Assembly (NCBI GenBank): GCA_021821565.1
Contig: JAKACI010000038.1
Location: 1-9,990 of the forward strand
Direction: 5' to 3'
DNA: 9,990 nt
Origin: a bacterium
GTDB lineage: Bacteria; SZUA-79; Acidulodesulfobacterales; Acidulodesulfobacteraceae
The notes beneath the pieces were generated by a model, which saw only the letters and a list, made by a program, of their open reading frames with translations, searched no databases and had not been told where the DNA came from. Below are positions 1-5,488 of this stretch, piece after piece; position 1 is the stretch's first letter, and every line of letters starts with the position of its first letter. Made by a program: the position numbers and the translations under genes.

Positions 1-20
1 AATTATACGGTAATTATATT
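1..20 (+). repeat. Left copy of an inverted repeat flanking the phosphofructokinase gene
   Basis: The window opens with AATTATACGGTAATTATATT. The reverse complement of bases 1394-1413, just past the phosphofructokinase gene, is the same apart from A for G at position 9 (19 of 20). The copy also contains a small internal dyad, AATTA-N5-TAATT. It touches the window edge, so the repeat may extend further out. The match is visible directly. That it marks the edge of an inserted segment is inference, and A/T-rich DNA raises the chance of coincidence. Confidence 0.5.
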
Positions 21-93
21 TTAATAAAATAAGATTAAAATTAATAATTTTGTTTCGTTGGGTTGCCGGTGTGTTTTAATTTTTTATTTTATA

Positions 94-100
94 GAGGAGG
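94..100 (+). promoter_or_regulatory. Strong Shine-Dalgarno of the phosphofructokinase gene
   Basis: GAGGAGG lies six bases before the ATG at 107 and fixes that start. It stands out because exoX, ubiB, cobU, cobT and cobS in this window have no comparable site. I could not place a convincing promoter in bases 21-93. A TTGCCG at 63-68 followed by TATTTT at 85-90 would leave almost no leader. Confidence 0.85.
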
Positions 101-106
101 ACAAAT

Positions 107-1369
107 ATGGAGAAGAAGAACGTCTTTTATGCTCAGTCGGGCGGAGTTACGGCGGTTATCAATGCGTCCGCATGCGGCGTGATAGAGACTGCACGCAGAC
201 ATAAGGATGCTATCGGCAAGGTATATGCCGGTCGTAATGGAATCATCGGCGCATTGACCGAGGACCTTATAGATACAGACAAGGAGTCGGATAAGACTAT
301 CGCAGGGCTGCGATATACGCCGTCAGGTGCGTTCGGCTCATGCCGCTACAAACTCAAGAAATTGGAAGAGAACAAGGCGCAGTATGAACGTCTGATTGAG
401 GTCTTTAAGGCGCATAATATCGGCTATTTTTTCTACAACGGCGGAGGGGATTCTGCCGATACCTGCTTGAAGGTTTCGCAATTGTCAGGGACACTAGGCT
501 ATCCTATTAAGGCGATACATATACCTAAGACCGTGGACAACGACTTGCCTATCACGGATTGCTGTCCTGGATTTGGTTCTGTTGCCAAATATATCGCGGT
601 ATCCACGCGCGAAGCGAGCTTTGACGTTGCCTCTATGGCGAAAACCTCCACTAAGGTGTTTGTGCTCGAGGTTATGGGGCGTCACGCCGGTTGGATCGCC
701 GCTTCAGGATGTCTGGCAACCGACAATGACCATAATATACCAATCGTCGTTCTGTTTCCTGAGATAGCCTTAGATCAAGACAAATTTCTCACCAGGGTGA
801 AAGAAAATGTGGAGAAGTTCTGTTATTGCACAGTCGTGGTGTCCGAGGGGACCAAGTGGTCAGACGGGCGTTTCCTTGCCGAGTCTAACACCCGCGATGC
901 GTTTGGTCACGCACAGCTTGGTGGAGCGGCTCCAGTGGTGGCCAACTTGGTGAAGGAAAAACTTGGATACAAATGCCACTGGGCAGTAGCCGATTACTTG
1001 CAGCGTGCCGCGCGTCATATCGCATCCATGACAGATGTCAGACAAGCTTATGCACTCGGTAAGGCATCTGTCGAATTGGCGCTCAAGGGACACAATTCGG
1101 TAATGACTACGATTGTGCGAAAATCGGATGTACCTTACAAGTGGAAGGTTGGCATGGCAGACCTGAAAGACGTGGCCAATAAGGAAAAGTTAATGCCGAT
1201 GAGCTTCATCTCCAGAGATGGTTTCGGTATTACCCAAAAATGCAGGAAATATCTGCAGCCTTTGATCCAAGGTGAGGACTATCCTCCTTATAAGGATGGA
1301 CTACCTGATTATGTCACCCTTAAGAATGAGGCCGTACCGAAGAAATTGAAGGGAGAGTTCAGTATTTAA
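107..1369 (+). CDS. pfp: Pyrophosphate-dependent 6-phosphofructokinase (probable)
   Basis: This cytosolic enzyme phosphorylates fructose 6-phosphate to fructose 1,6-bisphosphate, probably with pyrophosphate and reversibly. The 420 residues cover the whole family fold. The N-terminal glycine loop is YAQSGGVTAVINA (8-20). GGGDS is at 112-116, PKTVDND at 140-146 and MGRHAGW at 190-196. Two positions point to PPi rather than ATP. Asp115 replaces the glycine of the bacterial ATP-enzyme GGDGS motif, and Lys141 replaces the glycine of PGTIDND. Gly114 sits where most relatives have a metal-binding Asp, a variant I believe occurs in proteobacterial PPi enzymes. From memory, the protein closely resembles beta- and gammaproteobacterial sequences. 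The gene is about half G+C by sampled counts while its flanks are nearly all A/T, so horizontal acquisition is likely. It stands alone, with a strong ribosome binding site. ATP use cannot be excluded without assay. Confidence 0.93.
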   Translation: MEKKNVFYAQSGGVTAVINASACGVIETARRHKDAIGKVYAGRNGIIGALTEDLIDTDKESDKTIAGLRYTPSGAFGSCRYKLKKLEENKAQYERLIEVFKAHNIGYFFYNGGGDSADTCLKVSQLSGTLGYPIKAIHIPKTVDNDLPITDCCPGFGSVAKYIAVSTREASFDVASMAKTSTKVFVLEVMGRHAGWIAASGCLATDNDHNIPIVVLFPEIALDQDKFLTRVKENVEKFCYCTVVVSEGTKWSDGRFLAESNTRDAFGHAQLGGAAPVVANLVKEKLGYKCHWAVADYLQRAARHIASMTDVRQAYALGKASVELALKGHNSVMTTIVRKSDVPYKWKVGMADLKDVANKEKLMPMSFISRDGFGITQKCRKYLQPLIQGEDYPPYKDGLPDYVTLKNEAVPKKLKGEFSI

Positions 1370-1393
1370 GCATGGTGAAGCTGTTTATTGCAT

Positions 1394-1413
1394 AATATAA
1401 TTACTGTATAATT
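1394..1413 (-). repeat. Right copy of the inverted repeat flanking the phosphofructokinase gene
   Basis: Read on the minus strand this is AATTATACAGTAATTATATT, matching bases 1-20 at 19 of 20 positions in opposite orientation. It begins 24 bases after the stop codon. Bases 1407-1421 form a 7+1+7 dyad (TATAATT-A-AATTATA), so the element could also have a role at the 3' end of the transcript, but no clear terminator with a T-run is visible. The rest of the spacer to 1507 shows only small dyads: CACA-AAAA-TGTG and GAAC-G-GTTC around 1440-1460. Confidence 0.5.
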
Positions 1414-1507
1414 AAATTATAACTAATTGATAGGGTTTGGCACAAAAATGTGAACGGTTCCTGAATATATGAACTATAAATTTTTATAAACAATCAAAGA
1501 TATTTTT

Positions 1508-1699
1508 ATGATTTACAAAAACAGCGCATATCAAAAGTTAAATATTATATTTACCTTTATGCCTATTATTATAATGTTTTCGGTATTTTCAATAACTGAA
1601 AAATCGTACCCTATCAACCCTAATTCTGTAGCTCCAAATTTTAATCTAAAGATATTAAATAATAATTTTTCCGGCTATAAAAATATTAATATTGTATAA
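1508..1699 (+). pseudogene. N-terminal remnant of a membrane-anchored thioredoxin-like protein (tentative)
   Basis: This is a 63-codon frame. Residues about 12-30 are a hydrophobic segment (IIFTFMPIIIMFSVFSI) that could be a signal or membrane anchor. The tail, SVAPNFNLKILNNNFSGYKN then INIV, resembles the start of TlpA/ResA thiol-disulfide oxidoreductases, where APdFtLkdlnGk..sLsdyKgKnivl leads into the FWASWCxxC active site. Here the frame stops exactly where that strand would begin, and the other frames do not continue it. A functional redox protein is therefore ruled out if the match is right. No Shine-Dalgarno is visible. The stop lies six bases from the convergent lysR gene, so the break coincides with that gene's edge. 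A small intact membrane protein is the alternative. Confidence 0.4.
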
Positions 1700-1705
1700 A
1701 ACATA

Positions 1706-2593
1706 TCAACTCTTAATATTGTTTTTTATCCACTTTTGAGTGAGTTCCACAAAAGCCGAAACGGCAGGAGGAAGGTCTTTAGAGGGGGTTACCGAAGCAA
1801 GACCTATTCTGCGTTTTAATGCGGGTTCAAGCGATAAAATCCGCACATTAGGTAAATCCTGAGGCAATGCGAATTTCGGTATAATAGCTATCCCCAGACC
1901 TTCTTTAATCATAGCCAATAGTGTTCCTATATTGCTTACTTTGTATTTCCACGGCGGAAGTTTACCCGTTGACGATTTAAACGCCTTTTTTACTAATAAC
2001 TGACAGTTGCTGTTCCACGTTATCATCATGGGATATTTAGCCAATTCCTCAATGCTGATTGAATTTTGAGCTGCCAAAGTATGGGCTTCAGGTAAAACAA
2101 CCATCATATCATCGGAGATTACAGGAATAGTTTCAAGAGTATTGCACGGAAATGTAATAAATCCTATATCTATCGTTCTTGATAAAATCCAGTCTCTTAT
2201 TTCTCCTTCCGTTCCTTCAAATATTTTTAAATCAATTTTAGGATATCTCAACTTGAATAAACGCATTATTCCGGGAAGAAAATTAGTTGAGACGCTTCCG
2301 AAGCTTCCAATTTTTAACTGTCCGGTTTTTAGTCCCAATGAAGCGCTTACTTCTTGTCTTATCTGTTCCATGCTTGCCGTAATCCTTCTGGCATGTTTCA
2401 GCACTTTATCGCCTGTTTCGGTAGTACAAATCCCGTCTTTTCCCCTTTCTATAAGTTTTATGCCCAATTCAGACTCTAAATCAGATATAGAATGACTTAC
2501 CCCCGGCTGCGTAATATAAAGTTCTTCCGCCGCCTTAGAAAAGCTCTGTAGTTCAATTACTTTGATTAAAACCGCCAATTGATTTAACGTCAT
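1706..2593 (-). CDS. LysR-family transcriptional regulator
   Basis: The 295 residues are the usual LysR length. Residues 1-60 are the winged helix-turn-helix, with FSKAAEELYITQPGVSHSIS (18-37) and LGIKLIER (43-50) typical of the family. A linker helix follows. The effector-binding domain runs from about 90 to 292, including LKIGSFGSVSTNFLP, IDIGFITFP and GLGIAIIPKFAL. It is transcribed away from the EamA transporter at 2789, the classic layout of a LysR activator controlling its divergent neighbour and itself. The effector is not predictable. The start at 2593 is supported by the family N-terminus; no strong Shine-Dalgarno precedes it. Sampled G+C is somewhat above the cob genes. The gene runs convergently into the truncated frame ending at 1699. 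Confidence 0.95.
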   Translation of the reverse strand: MTLNQLAVLIKVIELQSFSKAAEELYITQPGVSHSISDLESELGIKLIERGKDGICTTETGDKVLKHARRITASMEQIRQEVSASLGLKTGQLKIGSFGSVSTNFLPGIMRLFKLRYPKIDLKIFEGTEGEIRDWILSRTIDIGFITFPCNTLETIPVISDDMMVVLPEAHTLAAQNSISIEELAKYPMMITWNSNCQLLVKKAFKSSTGKLPPWKYKVSNIGTLLAMIKEGLGIAIIPKFALPQDLPNVRILSLEPALKRRIGLASVTPSKDLPPAVSAFVELTQKWIKNNIKS

Positions 2594-2634
2594 TATGATT
2601 TACTCATATACTATATAAATATTATTCATTTTAC

Positions 2635-2657
2635 TTATAATTTTACTAAATTTATAA
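2635..2657. promoter_or_regulatory. Candidate LysR operator in the lysR-eamA spacer
   Basis: A 23-nt dyad of the form TTATAA-N11-TTATAA pairs at 10 of 11 positions around a central C (2646). LysR proteins commonly bind imperfect dyads with a T-N11-A core between divergent genes, and this one lies 42 bases from the lysR start and 131 bases from the eamA start. The dyad is seen; binding is inferred. The spacer is A/T-rich, so chance symmetry is possible. Confidence 0.45.
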
Positions 2658-2774
2658 TAGCAGAATATTTAATTAAATTAAAGGGAATTTTATTGCCTAA
2701 AACCGCTGTATTTTATAAGTAACAAAAGAAGTAACATATGAGCGTAAAGACATTAGTATCATAATTAGTATATC

Positions 2775-2783
2775 AAGGAGGTG
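2775..2783 (+). promoter_or_regulatory. Strong Shine-Dalgarno of the EamA transporter
   Basis: AAGGAGGTG, a near-complete anti-16S match, lies five bases before the ATG at 2789 and fixes the start. It contrasts with the A-rich, G-poor leaders of the cob, exoX and ubiB genes. Confidence 0.85.
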
Positions 2784-2788
2784 CTTTT

Positions 2789-3688
2789 ATGAATCGTTTA
2801 AAGTTCATTATATTGATTGTGTTGACCACTGCGCTGATGGGGTCGGCTTTTTCCGTAATTAAAATGGGCGACATGTATGCATCGCCTTTAATGTTTGCCG
2901 CGATACGTTTCATTCTGGCTGGACTATTGCTGGCTTTCATTGTCGGAATTATGCGAATGCCTCATCCAAAACATCCAAGCGAATGGCTTTACGTTGCAGT
3001 GATTGGATTTTTTCAAACAACAGGTGTTTTTGGAGCTATTTTTTTGAGTTTGCGCACCATTACTGCGGGGGAATCCTCTATTTTAATATTTGTAAACCCT
3101 ATATTAGTTGTTTTATTTAGCGCATTTATCGGCGTGCGGTATCGTTTGCTGCAGTGGATTGGGGTTATTGTCGGCTTTATCGGTGTAGTAATACTAATCG
3201 GATTTCACCCTTATTATCAAGTAGGCGTGTGGATAGCGTTATCTGGTGCGGTATTTTGGGCAATAACCACATTGTTGGTTAAGCGGGTGGCCAGTTTTAT
3301 AAACATTTGGGTGCTTACTGCTTATCAAATGCTGATTGGAGGAATATTACTCTTTTTTATCAGTGAAATTTTTGGGCATCCGTATGTCGTTTTCAATTTT
3401 TCATTTGCTTTAATTGTTCTTTGGCTTGCTATTATGAGCTCCATTGTGCAATTTGGAATCTGGTTTTATTTAATTCAAAAAAACAACCCAGGGAAGGTTA
3501 GCTCTTTTTTATTTTTAGCTCCGCTGTTCGGAGTTTTGTCAGGATTAATCTTATTACGCGAACCCGTCACTTTGCAAATAATTATAGGCGGCTTTTTTAT
3601 TTTGGCAGGTATATTTCTTGTCAATAGACCGGAATCCCGCCGAACAATACTGGAAAAAGCGGAAATGGAAACAGAAGGCAACCCTTAA
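2789..3688 (+). CDS. EamA/DMT-family inner-membrane transporter
   Basis: This 299-residue protein has ten predicted membrane helices, at about 5-25, 33-54, 68-88, 96-116, 122-140, 146-164, 174-193, 205-228, 238-256 and 262-279. They form two EamA repeats of five, the normal drug/metabolite transporter plan. Typical marks are the early MGSAFSVIK segment, AAIRFILAG in helix 2, the conserved proline stretch FVNPILVVLFS in helix 4, and FLAPLFGVLSGLILLREPV near the end. The C-terminus is a short charged tail. Family members export amino acids, metabolites or toxic compounds; the substrate cannot be read from sequence. Divergence from lysR suggests induction by its substrate through that regulator. 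Its higher G+C and strong Shine-Dalgarno hint at acquisition together with lysR, possibly from a Firmicutes-like source. Confidence 0.95.
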   Translation: MNRLKFIILIVLTTALMGSAFSVIKMGDMYASPLMFAAIRFILAGLLLAFIVGIMRMPHPKHPSEWLYVAVIGFFQTTGVFGAIFLSLRTITAGESSILIFVNPILVVLFSAFIGVRYRLLQWIGVIVGFIGVVILIGFHPYYQVGVWIALSGAVFWAITTLLVKRVASFINIWVLTAYQMLIGGILLFFISEIFGHPYVVFNFSFALIVLWLAIMSSIVQFGIWFYLIQKNNPGKVSSFLFLAPLFGVLSGLILLREPVTLQIIIGGFFILAGIFLVNRPESRRTILEKAEMETEGNP

Positions 3689-3719
3689 ATAATTGTTAAA
3701 ATGTATTAATGTATGATTG

Positions 3720-3742
3720 ATATAGCAGGCTGCTATATTTTA
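3720..3742 (+). terminator. Probable intrinsic terminator after the EamA gene
   Basis: ATATAGCA and TGCTATAT form an 8-bp stem around GGC (3720-3738), followed by a short T-run (TTTTAT), 31 bases after the eamA stop. The stem is mostly A/T and the T-run is short, so termination may be weak. The rest of the spacer to 3920 is A/T-rich, with no gene or clear signal. Confidence 0.55.
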
Positions 3743-3920
3743 TAGATTATTATATTTACTAAATCTTATAACAGTATTTTGGCTAAATTTGTTTTTAATT
3801 AATTAAATTGTTTATGCTATAGCTTTTAATAAAATAATTAAATATAATACATTAAACCGTATAAATAATTTTTATGGTATATTAAAAAGTATCGTAAATT
3901 TAAAAAATATCAAGAGGTAA

Positions 3921-4250
3921 CCTTATGCCGCTAAGAAAAGAGGGATAGATCCCTTAAAAATAGACCCGTGGTATTTTCCTGATAAAGCGAAATATAAAAG
4001 CCTGCTTGAAGAAAAAGGTTTTTTTGTGGAATTCATTGAACTATTTAACAGACCTACTTTATTAGATGGCGATATTGAAGAAGGATGGCTTGATATATTT
4101 TGCAAAAACTTTTTAAACGTTATTCCAGAAGAGGAAAGAAATGAATTTATAAAAGAATTAGTAACCGCCCTTAAACCTAAGTTATGCGGCAAAAACGGCA
4201 AATGGACAATTGATTATGTAAGGATAAGGATTAAAGCGATAAAACAGTAG
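3921..4250 (+). pseudogene. C-terminal remnant of a SAM-dependent methyltransferase
   Basis: The frame opens directly after an in-frame TAA at 3918-3920 and runs to the TAG at 4248-4250. It reads AAKKRGIDPLKIDPWYFP, then KYKSLLEEKGFFVEFIELFNR, PTLLDGDIEEGWLDIF, EERNEFIKELVTALKPKLC and finally KWTIDYVRIRIKAIKQ. This is the characteristic end of a class I methyltransferase group of about 250 residues (trans-aconitate methyltransferase-like): PWYFP, LLE..GF.V, RPT.L.GdI..WL and aDYvRlR..A.K. The SAM-binding domain with its GxGxG motif is absent and not recoverable upstream. The only internal start is a GTG at 4026, which would give 74 residues without a catalytic core. The ATG at 3925, preceded by AAGAGGTAA, is in another frame and stops after seven codons. 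This is a decayed gene whose 5' part was lost. Confidence 0.75.
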
Positions 4251-4349
4251 CTATTGCAGCGCGCTGACAATCGTACCTTGAATTTAAGCAAGAATTGCCC
4301 ATAAAGGCCGTTTATAACTTTATATTTTATATAATGAAGAATAAAAATT

Positions 4350-4499
4350 ATGGATATTAAAAAAATAATTGAAAAATACGTCAAAGAAGATTTAAGACGG
4401 AAAAAAGCAAAATTTTTTAAGAAAGATTTAATGCTTATTTCTCATTTTGATAAGCCTAAAAAAAAGATAAATATAGCTGTTAAAATAATTAAAAAATAA
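4350..4499 (+). CDS. Hypothetical lysine-rich 49-residue protein (doubtful)
   Basis: The frame starts at ATG 4350 (MDIKKIIEKYVKEDLRRKKA) and ends KKINIAVKIIKK before TAA at 4497. It is very basic, with a helical-looking first half and no membrane segment. I do not recognise it. The leader has only a weak GAAG. A/T-rich DNA produces lysine-rich frames by chance, and the neighbouring methyltransferase remnant suggests a decay zone. It ends 38 bases before exoX and could be a short leader gene, a remnant or spurious. Confidence 0.3.
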   Translation: MDIKKIIEKYVKEDLRRKKAKFFKKDLMLISHFDKPKKKINIAVKIIKK

Positions 4500-4537
4500 T
4501 TAATATTAGCGATAAAATATAATGATAAAATAAAATA

Positions 4538-5212
4538 ATGAATATCACCCAAGTCCTTATCTTTGATACCGAAACAACAGGCATAACGGATCCTGTTTTG
4601 ATCGAAGCCGCAGGTATTTATATAGAAGGCAGCCCTTTAGATAAACAAGAAAATTCTTTTATCCAAAGATATAATCCGGGAAAACCTATAAGTTTCGGCG
4701 CTATGGCTATTCACAATATCTTAGAAGATGATTTGATAAATTGCCCTTTATCCTCTGAATTTAAATTAGACGATCGGGTAAAATACCTTGTAGGTCATAA
4801 TATTGATTTTGATTGGTCTGTTATAGGAAAGCCTAATGTGAAAAGAATTGACACATTAGTTATGGCAAGAGAGGTTTTTCCTAAATTAGATTCTCACAGT
4901 TTACCGGCTTTAAGCTATGCCTTATGTGAACCGGACAGAAGAAAAAAGTTAAGAGAAACATTGAAGAATACGCATAATGCTTTAGTAGATGTTAATTTAT
5001 GTTTAGATATACTAAGAAAAATTTTGACGATAAAAAATGAGCTTCATTCCTGGAATGCCATCTGGACATTTTCAGAAGAAGCAAGAATACCTAAAACAAT
5101 GTCTTTCGGCAAGTACAAAGGAACGCTTATAAAGGACATTCCCGATGATTATAGAGATTGGCTTAAGAAACAACCGGATATTGACGAATATCTTTTAAAA
5201 GCGCTGAATTAA
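4538..5212 (+). CDS. exoX: ExoX-like DEDDh 3'-5' exonuclease
   Basis: This 224-residue protein matches Escherichia coli exodeoxyribonuclease X in length (about 220) and plan. The nuclease motifs are Exo I FDTETTG with Asp10 and Glu12, Exo II GHNIDFD (87-92) with Asp92, and Exo III HNALVD with His146 and Asp151, which makes it DEDDh. AMAIHNI (55-61) is also typical of the family. After the nuclease domain, MSFGKYKGTLIKDIPDDYRDWL (in two parts: 188-197 and 198-209) matches the C-terminal ExoX-associated domain, which I recall as DUF3820. Expected activity is 3'-5' degradation of single-stranded DNA in repair or mismatch excision. It appears to stand alone between spacers of nearly 300 bases. 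The leader has an ATAAAATAAA run and no Shine-Dalgarno; the start is set by the conserved N-terminus. Confidence 0.87.
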   Translation: MNITQVLIFDTETTGITDPVLIEAAGIYIEGSPLDKQENSFIQRYNPGKPISFGAMAIHNILEDDLINCPLSSEFKLDDRVKYLVGHNIDFDWSVIGKPNVKRIDTLVMAREVFPKLDSHSLPALSYALCEPDRRKKLRETLKNTHNALVDVNLCLDILRKILTIKNELHSWNAIWTFSEEARIPKTMSFGKYKGTLIKDIPDDYRDWLKKQPDIDEYLLKALN

Positions 5213-5353
5213 ATTAATATAATAAATTGTAAAATAATATTTAATAATATAAAAATTATACATGTGAGGTTATTAAACGCAATTTAAAAGCGCACCGTTT
5301 TTGCAATCACAAGTACATTATTATTTTAATTAGTTATAATATTTTTAATTTAC

Positions 5354-5379
5354 ATATTTATTATATATATAATAAATAT
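5354..5379. repeat. Perfect 26-bp A/T palindrome in the exoX-ubiB spacer
   Basis: Bases 5354-5379 read identically on both strands: ATATTTATTATAT, then its reverse complement. A T-run (5379-5383) follows on the + strand, so a transcript could form an all-A/U hairpin with a weak terminator-like end after exoX. A protein-binding or DNA-bending site is an alternative. The rest of the 276-base spacer is A/T-rich, with no gene or RNA that I can support. Confidence 0.5.
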
Positions 5380-5488
5380 TTTTATTTAAAAAAAGAAAAA
5401 AATATGATTTAATATTAATTAACATTATTTAAAAAATGTACTGACGCAAAAAATTAAACATTCCCTTATAATTAGGTAATATTTTACA

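Noticed and set aside
860..1093. Minus-strand open frame inside the phosphofructokinase gene
   Set aside because: It lies wholly within a strongly supported gene on the other strand and has no domain or start signal of its own.
1430..1500. Insertion-sequence end suggested by GGGTTTGGCACAAAAATGTG and nearby dyads
   Set aside because: No matching second end, transposase fragment or target duplication is visible, and the short dyads alone do not support a mobile element.
2142..2495. 117-codon plus-strand frame opposite lysR
   Set aside because: It is the antisense shadow of the conserved LysR coding sequence, with no recognisable motif.
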